NCBI GenBank assembly: GCA_964609465.1
Contig: CAZSSQ010000005.1
Coordinates: 1-42,346, forward strand
From: CAVSBT01 sp964609465
GTDB lineage: Bacteria; Chloroflexota; Dehalococcoidia; DSTF01; JALHUB01
Reading direction: 5' to 3'
Length of the DNA: 42,346 nucleotides
In this document: in pieces, positions 23,754 to 32,406 of the stretch
Numbering within the stretch: the stretch's first letter is position 1
Layout: each line of letters begins with the position of its first letter
Translations under genes and position numbers: made by a program
Notes under the pieces: model-generated
The model's database searches: none
Seen by the model: the letters and a program-made list of their open reading frames with translations, nothing else
What the model was told of the DNA's origin: nothing

Positions 23754-25610
23754 CTAGGCGTGGATGACGTCCGCCACGTCCTTGAGGCCCAGCTCCTCCA
23801 GCTTGCGGCGGCTGGGCTTGGTGGTCTCCGGGTCCCAGTCGCAGGCCTCCAGGAACTGCTTCTCCTGGGTCTTCCAGTCCAGGGTGAAGTCCTTGAAGGG
23901 TCCTTCCTTCAGGGGAGGAGAGCCCACCATCCGGCCGGGGACCTCGCGCTTGGCCGGGTTGCCGCCCTCGCGCACCTCGAAGGCCATGCGCAGGTTGCCG
24001 ATGCGCTCGCCGGTCTTCAGGAGCTCCTCAATGGTGGTGTCCCAGCCCGTGGTGGCATTGATCCACTCTGGGAGCCGGTTGTTAGGCGCCACCGTCGTGA
24101 TGAACATGCACATGCCGGTCGCGTTGACGACGTGCATGTACTCGGCGGCTGCCTTGTGGTGGGTGGCGCGGCCCGTGCCCACGCCCTTCTCCTGCTGGGT
24201 AGGCGGCACACCCCACTCGGCGCGGGCGCCGATGTCGTACTGGGTGTGGCGGGCCGGCGTGGGGTCCAGCTTGTAGGTGGTATGGTACTCGGGCTGGTGC
24301 TTGGGGTCGTGCATGGGGAGCTCCTCGCCGGCCACGTGCATGGCGAAGGGCTGCGACCGGGGCCCGATGCGCTCCGCCGCCTTCTTGACGCCGTCGGCCA
24401 GGACATCTCCGAAGCCCTCGCGCTTGGCGATCTTGTGCAGCATGGTGATGCTGGCCTCGGGGTTGCTCCAGCGGAGGTCGATGCCGTCGGTGTCCTCTTT
24501 GGTGATGAGGCCATTCTCAAAGCACTCGACGGCGAAGGCGATGACGGCTCCGGCGGCGATGGTGTCCAGGCCGTAGAGGTTGCAGAGGTGGTTGGCGTAC
24601 TGGAGGTAGTCGATGTCGGCGTTGAGGGTCAGCGTCCCGAAAGCGCACGCCGTCTCGTACTCGGCGCGGTGCGTGCGGGCCGGGTAGGGGTACTTGGCGT
24701 TCTCCGACTCCTTGCTCTCAGCCCCGCAGGCTATCGGACAGTGCCAGCAGGCGTAGTGCTTCTGCATCTTCTTGTTGAAGTTGTCGCCTGCCAAATCCAT
24801 GGCCTGCGGAAAGTCCGCCGTGCCGGCGCCGCCCCAGTTCTTCACCGGCGAGTCGCCGGAGAGGGCGGAGCCCGCCGTAATGCCGGTGGTGCCGTAGGTG
24901 CGGAAGAAGCCGGCCAAGGGCTTTATGAACTCGTTCAGGGAGGTGCGGAGCAGGGCGCGGATGTCTTTGTCGTCGCCCAGGATGATGGCCCGAGATGAGT
25001 TGATGGCCACCGCCTTGAGCCGCTTGGAGCCCATGACGGCGCCCAGGCCGCTGCGGCCGGCCAGGCGGCCCCACTCGTTGCAGATGCCGGCCATGAAGGA
25101 GAGCTTCTCCCCCGCCTCGCCGATGCAGGCGACGCTGGCCTTCTTGCCGTGGCGCTCCTTCAGCTTCTTCTCTACGGCGATGGCGTCCATTCCCCACAGG
25201 TCGCCGGCGGGCTGGAGGGTGGCCTTGTCGTCCTCTATGTGGAGGTAGACGGGCCGCTCGGAGATGCCCTTGAAGAGGACAGCGTCCCAGCCTGCGTTCT
25301 TCAGGTAAGGGCCCGCGTCGCCGCCGGAGTTGGCGTCGCCCCAGCCGCCCGTCTTGGGCGACTTGCCCACCGCCTGGTAGCGGATACCGAAGAGGGGAGT
25401 GCCCGTCAGGAGGCCCGGGCAGAGGCCCAGGACGTTGTCGGGCCCCAGGGGATCCGCGCCCCGCGGTATGCGGTCGAACAGCAGGCGTGCCCCCAGCCCA
25501 TAGCCGCCGAGGTAGGTGCGGTACATCTGCTCGGGCAGGTGCTCAGCCTCGATGGTGCCGGTGCTGAGGTCGACGTTCAGGATCTTGCCGTTAAAGGCGC
25601 GTTCTTGCAT
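23754..25610 (-). CDS. Aldehyde:ferredoxin oxidoreductase family protein (tungsten/molybdenum pterin)
   Basis: This 618-residue enzyme oxidises aldehydes to acids with ferredoxin as likely acceptor. It has a full AOR layout: N-terminal domain (NGKILNVDLSTG, LGGYGLGARLL), the pterin-binding segment (GKSPKTGGWGDANSGG), the cluster ligands CWHCPIACG at ~residue 290 with a fourth Cys in NATGMCMF, and LYGLDTIAAG. The ATG follows AAGGAG at nine bases. It has a strong private promoter and a class 3 palindrome as terminator, so it is transcribed alone. No ferredoxin or molybdopterin gene is nearby. The substrate is unknown; close relatives include enzymes of aromatic or aliphatic aldehyde use. Confidence 0.93.
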   Translation of the reverse strand: MQERAFNGKILNVDLSTGTIEAEHLPEQMYRTYLGGYGLGARLLFDRIPRGADPLGPDNVLGLCPGLLTGTPLFGIRYQAVGKSPKTGGWGDANSGGDAGPYLKNAGWDAVLFKGISERPVYLHIEDDKATLQPAGDLWGMDAIAVEKKLKERHGKKASVACIGEAGEKLSFMAGICNEWGRLAGRSGLGAVMGSKRLKAVAINSSRAIILGDDKDIRALLRTSLNEFIKPLAGFFRTYGTTGITAGSALSGDSPVKNWGGAGTADFPQAMDLAGDNFNKKMQKHYACWHCPIACGAESKESENAKYPYPARTHRAEYETACAFGTLTLNADIDYLQYANHLCNLYGLDTIAAGAVIAFAVECFENGLITKEDTDGIDLRWSNPEASITMLHKIAKREGFGDVLADGVKKAAERIGPRSQPFAMHVAGEELPMHDPKHQPEYHTTYKLDPTPARHTQYDIGARAEWGVPPTQQEKGVGTGRATHHKAAAEYMHVVNATGMCMFITTVAPNNRLPEWINATTGWDTTIEELLKTGERIGNLRMAFEVREGGNPAKREVPGRMVGSPPLKEGPFKDFTLDWKTQEKQFLEACDWDPETTKPSRRKLEELGLKDVADVIHA

Positions 25611-25676
25611 GGCAGGGTTCTCCTTCAGTCCGCAGGTTGGCGCAGAAACAGCAGGTCACGAGAGACCGCGCTCACG

Positions 25677-25706
25677 ATTATAGGCTCGTCTCGAGAGATT
25701 GGTCAA
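25677..25706 (-). promoter_or_regulatory. Strong promoter of the AOR gene
   Basis: TTGACC (25701-25706) and a consensus TATAAT (25677-25682) are 18 bases apart. The spacer holds the palindrome TCTCGAGA (25689-25696), a possible operator. The leader is ~60 bases. Confidence 0.75.
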
Positions 25707-25763
25707 CCAAGTGCTTACTTTACTTCTCCTATTGTTCAGCACAACGAAGGGCTGGCCCCGCCC

Positions 25764-27011
25764 CTACTCCACGCGGATGCCCGGTGCCGGAAAGGCCTGG
25801 CAGAACTCGCGCACCTCGCCGCTGATGCGCTCCAGGACCGCCTCGTCCTCCACGTGGGACACTGCCTCCTCGATCCAGGCGGCAACCTGTCGCATCTCCG
25901 CCTCGCCCATGCCGCGGGAGGTCACGGCCGGCGTGCCGATGCGCAGGCCGCTGGGGCTGAAGGGCCGGCGCGGGTCGTAGGGGATGGTGTTGTAGTTGGT
26001 GACGATGCCGGCCCGGTCCAGGGCCTTGGCCGCCTTCTTGGCGATGACTCGCTTGTTGGTCAGGTCGATAAGGATGAGATGATTATCCGTGCCGCCGGAG
26101 ATGAGGGAGAAGCCTCGCTCCCTGAGCTCGGCGGCCAGCACCTTGGCGTTGCGGACTATTTGCTGTCCGTACTCCCTGAAATCGGGCGTCGCCGCCTCCG
26201 CCAGGGCTACGCCGATGCCCGCCGTGGTGTGGTTGTGAGGCCCTCCCTGGAGGGCCGGGAAGACGGCCCTATCGATCTTCTCCGCCAGGTCGGCTCGGCA
26301 GAGGATCATGGCGCCTCGAGGCCCCCGCAGCGTCTTGTGGGTGGTGGTGGTGACGATGTCGGCGTGGGGTGCAGGGTCCGGGTGGGCCCCTGCCACCACC
26401 AGGCCGGCGATGTGGGCGATGTCAGCCAGGAAGTAGGCGTCTACCTCGCGGGCGATCTCGCCGAAGGCCTTGAAGTCGAACCGCCGGGGGTAGGCCGTCG
26501 CCCCGCCGACGATGATGCGTGGCCTCTCGCGGCGCGCCAGGTCCCGCACGGCATCGTAGTCGATGAGGTGGGTCTTGGGGTCCACTGTGTACTGGACGGA
26601 GCGGTAGAAGCGAGAGGAGAAGCTCACCTCCCAGCCGTGGGTGTGGTGCCCGCCGTGGGGCAGGCTGAGCCCCATGATGGTCTCGCCCGGCTCCAGCAGG
26701 GCATAGTAGACCGCCATGTTGGCCGGGGAGCCCGAATAGGGCTGGACGTTGGCGTGATCCATGTGGAAGAGAGCCTGGGCCCGCCCCTTCACCAGCTCCT
26801 CCAGCCGGTCGATGTTGCGCTGGCCCTCGTAGTAGCGCTTTCCCGGGTAGCCCTCCGAGTACTTGTTGGTGAGGACAGAGCCCACGGCCTGCATGACCGC
26901 CGCCGAGGCGTAGTTCTCGGACGGGATAAGGCGCAGGCTCTGGAACTGGTACTTCTCCTCCTCCCGGATCACAGAGTAGATCTCCGGATCGGTCTGCTGT
27001 AGCTCGAGCAA
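25764..27011 (-). CDS. glyA: Serine hydroxymethyltransferase
   Basis: This PLP enzyme converts serine and tetrahydrofolate to glycine and methylene-tetrahydrofolate, the main source of one-carbon units. The PLP lysine is Lys226 in TTTTHKTLRGPRG. Other family motifs are LIPSENYAS, NKYSEGYPGKRYYEG, QPYSGSPAN and DIAHIAGLV. I chose TTG at 27011 because GGAGGAGG lies just upstream and it yields the standard ~415 residues. The frame stays open to 27080 but that stretch is leader sequence with a likely attenuator. It fits with folC and folE in folate metabolism. Confidence 0.96.
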   Translation of the reverse strand: MLELQQTDPEIYSVIREEEKYQFQSLRLIPSENYASAAVMQAVGSVLTNKYSEGYPGKRYYEGQRNIDRLEELVKGRAQALFHMDHANVQPYSGSPANMAVYYALLEPGETIMGLSLPHGGHHTHGWEVSFSSRFYRSVQYTVDPKTHLIDYDAVRDLARRERPRIIVGGATAYPRRFDFKAFGEIAREVDAYFLADIAHIAGLVVAGAHPDPAPHADIVTTTTHKTLRGPRGAMILCRADLAEKIDRAVFPALQGGPHNHTTAGIGVALAEAATPDFREYGQQIVRNAKVLAAELRERGFSLISGGTDNHLILIDLTNKRVIAKKAAKALDRAGIVTNYNTIPYDPRRPFSPSGLRIGTPAVTSRGMGEAEMRQVAAWIEEAVSHVEDEAVLERISGEVREFCQAFPAPGIRVE

Positions 27012-27075
27012 CTTCGTCCTCCTCCAGTGCTGCCTCTCCCCCAAGGGGGCTTCCCCTGCCCTAGGAACGAAAACG

Positions 27076-27098
27076 GCCACGTCACGGGCTGACGTGGC
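27076..27098 (-). terminator. Putative attenuator hairpin in the glyA leader
   Basis: On the minus strand GCCACGTCA - GCCCG - TGACGTGGC forms a perfect nine-bp stem followed by CGTTTTCGTT, like an intrinsic terminator, ~65 bases before the glyA start. The 5' arm is duplicated at 27135-27143, so an alternative antiterminator pairing is possible. Confidence 0.55.
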
Positions 27099-27127
27099 TC
27101 AGCGCAAGGGAAGACCGACCGCCAGCC

Positions 27128-27184
27128 CTAGCGGTGACGTGGCCTGCGTCCAGCTCCCCTCGAAGTCATCACTCTCGAAGTCAT
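27128..27184 (-). CDS. Possible leader peptide upstream of glyA
   Basis: An 18-codon frame (ATG at 27184, TAG at 27128-27130) begins within the leader and has AGGTG just upstream. It reads MTSRVMTSRGAGRRPRHR, where MTSR appears twice because of a 15-base tandem repeat. Its last codons overlap the upstream copy of GCCACGTCA, so a translating ribosome could mask that segment. It is too short for proof, and no classical regulatory codon run for Ser or Gly is seen; Arg is common. Confidence 0.35.
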   Translation of the reverse strand: MTSRVMTSRGAGRRPRHR

Positions 27185-27198
27185 CTTCACCTGTCGGC

Positions 27199-27228
27199 AG
27201 TGTAGCGGAGCCCCCTTGCGGGTGTCAA
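27199..27228 (-). promoter_or_regulatory. Promoter of glyA
   Basis: A perfect TTGACA (27223-27228) and TACACT (27199-27204) are 18 bases apart on the minus strand. This gives a ~180-base leader before glyA. Confidence 0.7.
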
Positions 27229-27255
27229 CGAGGACGTGGCTCCCGCCCCTTTCGC

Positions 27256-27288
27256 CGGCCCGAACGCGAATTCAGTCCGATCGGGCCG
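27256..27288 (-). terminator. Putative terminator after the CoA-transferase pair
   Basis: CGGCCCGA and TCGGGCCG arms with a 17-base loop start five bases after the stop codon of the second CoA-transferase. No T tract follows. Confidence 0.55.
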
Positions 27289-27292
27289 CTTG

Positions 27293-28684
27293 CTAGCCTC
27301 CCGCTGGCTCGTCCAGGCCCAACTGCTGACGGTAGTCGGGCTCCACGGCCTGGACGGCGCCCATCTCCTGCATCTTCTCGAGGGGGATCCGGAAGAGCTC
27401 CCGTATCACGTCCCGAAGCAGCTCGAACGTCAGGCCCTCCGGCAGGTCCAGCACGGGTTCGCTGCCGATGACGCCCTCAGCCTCCAGGGAAGCCAGTTCC
27501 TCGTCGGAGAGGCCCAGCATGCCCTGGAGCACCTCACGGTTGTGCTGGCCGAGGAGGGGCGCCGCTACGTCCACCCGCGGCTCGAAGCGGTCGAACCCGG
27601 CGACCAGATGGCGGGGCACCGGCCGCCGGCCCACGACGGGGTGGTCGACCAGGTCGAAGCGCTGGCGCTCCCGGAAGTGGGGGTCTAGGAGCAGCTCCTT
27701 GCCGTTGAGGACAGGGGCCGCCTTGACGCCGGCGCGCTGGAGGAGGTGGAAGGTCTCGTAGTGGTCCTGTTCGCGGGTCCAGGCCTCGATGAGCACGTCC
27801 AGGGCATCGTGGTTCTCGTGGCGGGCGAGGACGTCGGCAAAGCGTTCGTCCTCGGCCCACTCGGGATGGCCGGTGGCGCGGCAGAAGGCGGCCCACTCCT
27901 CATCGTTCTCGATGGAGATGACGAGCCAGTCATCGTCGCCGCGGCAGCGGTAGCAGCCCTGCGGCGCCGCCCACGAGCTGCGGTTGCCCATGCGCTCGGC
28001 CAGGCGGCCGTTCATCTGGTAGTCCATGAGGGCGGTGCCCACGAGGGCGATCGCCCCCTCCTGCTGCGAGAGGTCGATGAACTGCCCTTGGCCCGTGCGC
28101 TGCCGGTAACGGAGGGCGGCCAGCACCGCCCCAGCAGCAAGGACGCCTGTCAGCGGGTCGGTGAAGGACATGCCGGTGCGGATGGGCGCTCCGCCCCGGT
28201 AGCCCGTGGCCGCCGATATGCCCGAGGCGGGCTCCAGCCCCATGCCGTAGGCGCTCCAGTCCCGGTAGGGCCCCGTCTGACCGTAGCCGGACATGGAGAG
28301 CATGATGATGTCCGGCTTTAGCTGGCGCACCGTCTCATACTCCAGCTCGAAGGCCTTCATGACGCGGGGCGTGAAGCTCTCCACCAGGACATCGCTATGG
28401 GGGATGAGGCGGCTGAGGAGGTCCCGGCCCTGCTCGCCGGACAGGTCCAGGGTGATGTCCCGCTTGCCGGCGTTATGAACGGCGAAGTAGCAGGTGCGGT
28501 TCCAGGGCTGGTCAGCGGAGTCGTTGTCGGTCATGATGAGGATGCGGGCGATATCGAGTCGCTGTCGCGCCTCCACCTTGATGACGTCGGCGCCCAGCTC
28601 GGCCAGGATGCGGGTGCAGGTCGGGCCGGCGAAGACCTGCGAAAGGTCCAGCACCCGCACGCCGTCCAGGGGTAGTTCCGCCAT
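27293..28684 (-). CDS. CaiB/BaiF family (type III) CoA-transferase
   Basis: This 463-residue protein moves CoA between organic acids. Family features are the N-terminal GVRVLDLSQVFAGP, GADVIKVE, the KRDITLDL strand, LSMSGYGQTGPY, and the Asp in SFTDP, which is in the position of the catalytic Asp. It is longer than the usual ~400 because of a C-terminal helical extension (~residues 410-463). It starts two bases after the stop of the upstream CoA-transferase, so the two are cotranscribed and may form a heteromer. Substrates cannot be read from sequence. Confidence 0.92.
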   Translation of the reverse strand: MAELPLDGVRVLDLSQVFAGPTCTRILAELGADVIKVEARQRLDIARILIMTDNDSADQPWNRTCYFAVHNAGKRDITLDLSGEQGRDLLSRLIPHSDVLVESFTPRVMKAFELEYETVRQLKPDIIMLSMSGYGQTGPYRDWSAYGMGLEPASGISAATGYRGGAPIRTGMSFTDPLTGVLAAGAVLAALRYRQRTGQGQFIDLSQQEGAIALVGTALMDYQMNGRLAERMGNRSSWAAPQGCYRCRGDDDWLVISIENDEEWAAFCRATGHPEWAEDERFADVLARHENHDALDVLIEAWTREQDHYETFHLLQRAGVKAAPVLNGKELLLDPHFRERQRFDLVDHPVVGRRPVPRHLVAGFDRFEPRVDVAAPLLGQHNREVLQGMLGLSDEELASLEAEGVIGSEPVLDLPEGLTFELLRDVIRELFRIPLEKMQEMGAVQAVEPDYRQQLGLDEPAGG

Positions 28685-28686
28685 AC

Positions 28687-29916
28687 CTAGATCACCCCCC
28701 GGTCTCGCAGGATGCCCAGGTCCTCCCGGTTGTAGCCCACATCGCCTAGAACCGCCTCGTTGTCCTGTCCCAGAGTCGGGGCCGGCCCGCTGCCGAGGGG
28801 CGTCTCACTCATCCGGAGAGGGGCGCCCGGATGGCGGATCTTGACGCCTCCGGGGTGCTCGATCTCCACGAAGAAGGCCCGCTCCGCCAGGTGTTTGTCC
28901 TCCAGCAGGTCTGCCGCCGTCGGCACCAGTGCGAAGGGCATGCGCAATTCCTGCGCCGTCTCCACGATCTGCCGGCTGGGGTGCGTCGCCAGCCAGGGGA
29001 GAATCAGATCGTCCAGCTCACGCCAGCGCACCCACCGCTCCTGGAAGGTGTGGAACAGCGGATTCTGGTCCAGCTCCAGGTCTTCCAGAAGGAGCGCCAT
29101 GGGTGAGGCGCCCTGCTCCAGTAGGGGCATGGGGAAGCCCTGAGCGCCGGGAATAACCACGACGTATCCGTCCTGGCTGGGCAGGATGTCCATGGGATAG
29201 CCGAAGACATGGCGCGAGTAGTAGCGCCGGCGGATGGCCCCCAGGTGGGCGTACATGGCGGCATTGTACTCGTCGGCGGCGACGACCGATTCGACCAGTG
29301 AGACATCGACGTGCTGGCCCGCCTCAGGCGGGCCGTTCCGTTGGCGGTAGGCGAGGGCGGCCAGAATGCCCACGAAGGCCTGGAGCCCGGCAAAGTAGTC
29401 GGCCGACTCGCAGCCCGTCACTAGAGGCTCCCGGTCCGGCTCGCCGGTGGTGTACATGATGCTGCTCATCGCCATGGCGACCAGGCTGTTGGCGCGATAG
29501 TCCCGGTAGGGTCCCGTCTGCCCAAATGAGGTGATGGAGGCGTAGATGAGCTGCGGGAAGTCTCCCTGAAGCTGCTCGTAGCCGATGCCCCACCCGTCCA
29601 TGCGGCCCGGTGGGTAGCTCTCCACTAGCACGTCGGCCCGGGCCAGCATCTTCTTGAGGATGACCACCCCGGAAGCGGTCGCCACGTCCAGCGTCACGCT
29701 CTTCTTATTCGTGTTCAGGTGGAGGAAGAGCCCGCTCTTTTCGGGGTGAGGAAGGTCTTGGGGGAACGGTCCCAGACGGCGGGACACATCGCCGCCGGGC
29801 GGCTCGATCTTGATGACCTCCGCCCCGTAGTCGGCCAGCAGCTTGGTGCAGTAGGGGCCGGCCACGCCCTGGGTCAGGTCGACCACACGAAGGTCGGAGA
29901 GGGCGGCGTCGGTCAA
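28687..29916 (-). CDS. CaiB/BaiF family (type III) CoA-transferase
   Basis: This 409-residue paralogue of the next gene has DLRVVDLTQGVAGPYCTKLL, GAEVIKIEPPGGD, SITSFGQTGPYRDY and the ESADYFAGLQA segment around the catalytic Asp position. The start is TTG 29916 with GGAGG six bases upstream. Together with its partner it may activate or exchange CoA on a dicarboxylate or aromatic acid; that is inference. The leader (29917-30117) has a GGGGCG/CGCCCC hairpin (29960-29978) and no convincing promoter. Confidence 0.92.
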   Translation of the reverse strand: MTDAALSDLRVVDLTQGVAGPYCTKLLADYGAEVIKIEPPGGDVSRRLGPFPQDLPHPEKSGLFLHLNTNKKSVTLDVATASGVVILKKMLARADVLVESYPPGRMDGWGIGYEQLQGDFPQLIYASITSFGQTGPYRDYRANSLVAMAMSSIMYTTGEPDREPLVTGCESADYFAGLQAFVGILAALAYRQRNGPPEAGQHVDVSLVESVVAADEYNAAMYAHLGAIRRRYYSRHVFGYPMDILPSQDGYVVVIPGAQGFPMPLLEQGASPMALLLEDLELDQNPLFHTFQERWVRWRELDDLILPWLATHPSRQIVETAQELRMPFALVPTAADLLEDKHLAERAFFVEIEHPGGVKIRHPGAPLRMSETPLGSGPAPTLGQDNEAVLGDVGYNREDLGILRDRGVI

Positions 29917-30117
29917 GGGGCCCTCCGATTGGTGAGCAGCCGAACTTCAAGAGGAACGCGGGGCGTTACACACGCCCCCGTGAGTATACATACAACGGCG
30001 GGCGGGTAGGCGCAACGGCGGCCTGGCGCTGAGTCGCGGCCATCCGAGTGCGATATACTATCCGCTGGGGCGCCGCCATCGTATCTTGAAAGGTGGGCCG
30101 GCGCCCCGGCAGGCGAC

Positions 30118-32079
30118 GTGCACACGGCATTTGAAACCCTTGGCGTCTGGGTGGTGACCCGCCGACGGCTGGTGCTGGCCGTCTGGGCGGTGCTCCTTGT
30201 ACTGGGCCTCGCGTTCGCTCCTCGTATCCAGGAAGTGTTCGGGCGCCAGGAGGTGACCGGCGGCACCGGCGACTCGGCGAAGGCCCTGAGCATCATCACC
30301 GACAAGTTCGGCGGTGAAGGCGCCTTCACCCAGCTCCTGGCTCTCCACAGCGACGACGTCCCCGTCGATGACCCCCGCTACGCCGAGGCTGCCCGCTCCC
30401 TCCTCGACACTGCCCGCGCGACGGGGGTGGTCCTGGGCACCTACAGCTTCTTCGAGAACGGCGACAGCTCCCTGGTGGCGCCGGACGGCCACACCACCTA
30501 CGCCTACCTGGACCTGAGCTCCCGTAGCCGCGAGCAGGCCTTCCACGACGCCGACAAGCTCATGAAGGCGGTAAAGCGCGCCTCCAAGCCCTCCTGGCTG
30601 ACCGCCTATGTCACCGGCCAGGAGTCGGTCAACGCCGAGATGTTGGACATCAGTGAGAAGAGCCTGCTGAGGGCGGAGGCCATCGGCTTCCCGGTGGCGC
30701 TGGTGGTGCTGGTCTTCGTCTTTGGGGCACTGGTGGCGGCGGGTCTGCCCCTTTTCATGGGGTTGCTGGCCATTACGCTCACCCTGGCCGGCGCCTTCCT
30801 CCTCGGCCACCTTGTGCCTGTCTCCGTCTTCGTCGAGAACATCGCCAGCATGATCGGGCTGGGCGTGGGCATTGACTACTCGCTCTTCGCCGTCAGCCGC
30901 TTCCGCCACGAACGCCGCCTGGGCAGAGACCCGGAGGCAGCGGCGGTAGCGACGGTGGCCCACGCCGGCAAGGCTGTCGCCTTCAGCGGCCTGACGGTCA
31001 TCATCGCCCTCTCGTCCCTGTTTGTGCCCGCAAGCTCCATTCTCCGCTCGGTGGCCATGGGAGGGATCATGGCCGTCCTGGTCGCGGTGCTGGCCGCCCT
31101 CAGCCTGCTGCCCGCCCTGCTCGTCTACCTCGGCGATTGGATCGAGGAGCCGCGGCGCCTCACGCGGCTGATGAGCCGGCTGGGGCGGGCTGGCTTCTGG
31201 CACGGCTGGGCGCTGTGGGTCATGAAGCGTCCGGCCCTCTTTATCACGCTGGGGCTGGCTGCCCTGGTGGCGCTGGCTGTGCCTGCCACGGGCATGCGCA
31301 CCGGCGCCCTGGGGGTCAAGATGCTGGGGGAAGGCGCCCAGTCTCGCCGTGGCTACGACATCGTTGCCAAGGCCTTCGGCGCCGGCAGCATCGGACCCGT
31401 GCAGGTAGTGGTGCAGCCGCATGGCAGCCTGACCGATCCGACAACGATAGCCGACGTCTACCAGCTCAGCGCCGCCCTGGCCGCCGACCCGCGGGTTCAG
31501 CAGGTGCGCAGCTACGCCTACTTCAACCCGGACTGGACGCTGGCGGACTATCAGCGCACCTTCGCCGCTGGCTTCGATGCCCTGCCGGCGGAGTCGAAGC
31601 AGTTGCTGGCCCGTCTCGTCAACCTGGACAGCGGCGCCGACACCGCCCTGGTCTTCGCCACCCTCTACGCGGACCCAGAGTCAAAGGAGGCGGACTCACT
31701 GGTGGCGCACGTGCGGTCGGAGATTGTCCCCTCAGTCCAGGGGCTTGAGGGGGCGAAGGTGCTGGTGGGCGGGCCCACGGCGGTGGAGCGCGACCTGCGC
31801 CTCGAGCTGTACAACAAGTTCCCCGTGGTGGTGACGCTGGTCCTGGTTGCCACATTCATCCTTCTGACCATCCTTTTCCGCTCCCTGGTCATCCCCGCCA
31901 AGGCCGTCTTCATGAACCTGCTGTCCCTCTTCGCCGCCTACGGCTTCCTGGTGCTGGTCTTCCAGCACGGCTACGGCGATAAGCTGCTGGGCTTCACCTC
32001 GGCTGGCTACGTCAACTGGATCACGCCGGTGATGCTCTTCTGCATCCTCTTCGGCCTCAGCATGGACTACGAGGTCTTC
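30118..32079 (+). CDS. MMPL-family RND transporter, N-terminal part (truncated by gap)
   Basis: The first 654 residues of a large membrane transporter for lipids or other hydrophobic cargo. It shows one N-terminal transmembrane helix, a first periplasmic domain, a five-helix bundle with the proton-relay-type motif GLGVGIDYSLFAVSR (residues ~250-265), a second periplasmic domain, and the start of the second bundle up to GLSMDYEVF. There the sequence runs into 100 N. The start is GTG 30118 with AAAGGTGG upstream. A TATACT box at 30054-30059 could be its -10, with no good -35. The C-terminal tail reappears after the gap. Confidence 0.92.
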
Positions 32080-32179
32080 NNNNNNNNNNNNNNNNNNNNN
32101 NNNNNNNNNNNNNNNNNNNNNNNNNNNNNNNNNNNNNNNNNNNNNNNNNNNNNNNNNNNNNNNNNNNNNNNNNNNNNNN
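32080..32179. other. Assembly gap (100 N)
   Basis: The gap has the standard placeholder size. The missing part of the MMPL protein would normally be ~90-110 residues, so the true distance is probably nearer 300 bases. Confidence 0.98.
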
Positions 32180-32251
32180 CTGAAGAAGATCCTGCCGCCG
32201 CTCAGCCTGGAGGCCGAAGAGGAAGAGCGGCCGCCGACGCGCCGCGGGTAG
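32180..32251 (+). CDS. MMPL transporter, C-terminal fragment
   Basis: Twenty-three codons (LKKILPPLSLEAEEEE and a basic end) run to TAG at 32249-32251. A cytosolic charged tail after a final helix is typical of MMPL proteins, so this is the end of the gene at 30118. Its frame relative to the first part is meaningless because the gap length is arbitrary. Reading through in the first frame gives a false fusion of over 1000 residues. Confidence 0.65.
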   Translation: MKKILPPLSLEAEEEERPPTRRG

Positions 32252-32270
32252 CAGGGTGCCGAAAAAGTCG

Positions 32271-32389
32271 CCGCTCGCCCTTCGACCCTTCGACTGCGCT
32301 CAGGGCAGGCACGCTCAGGGTGAGCGGTTCTTGGATTCCGCTCGTGGTGAGCCCGCCTGCCGGCAGGCAGGCCTGTCGAACCACGAACG
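32271..32389. repeat. Double-hairpin repeat (class 4), interrupted by a GC palindrome
   Basis: Two adjacent imperfect hairpins are present. The first is CCGCTCGCCCT...AGGGTGAGCGG (32271-32327) and the second is CGCTCGTGGT...ACCACGAACG (32339-32389). The same layout appears at 39883-39980. Here the second hairpin's GTGAGCC/TGTCGAACC is split by a ~20-base class 1 GC palindrome (32353-32372). It lies between the convergent MMPL and patatin genes. Confidence 0.75.
32353..32372. repeat. GC palindrome (class 1) nested in a class 4 repeat
   Basis: The core GCCTGCCGGCAGGC (32355-32368) plus AGGCC lies inside the right hairpin of the larger element. Removing ~20 bases restores GTGAGCCTGTCGAACC. Confidence 0.7.
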
Positions 32390-32406
32390 ACCCACTTGGG
32401 TTCCTC

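Noticed and set aside
27012..27190. THF, glycine or ZTP riboswitch in the glyA leader
   Set aside because: I see none of their conserved cores; only the hairpin and duplicated arm are supported.
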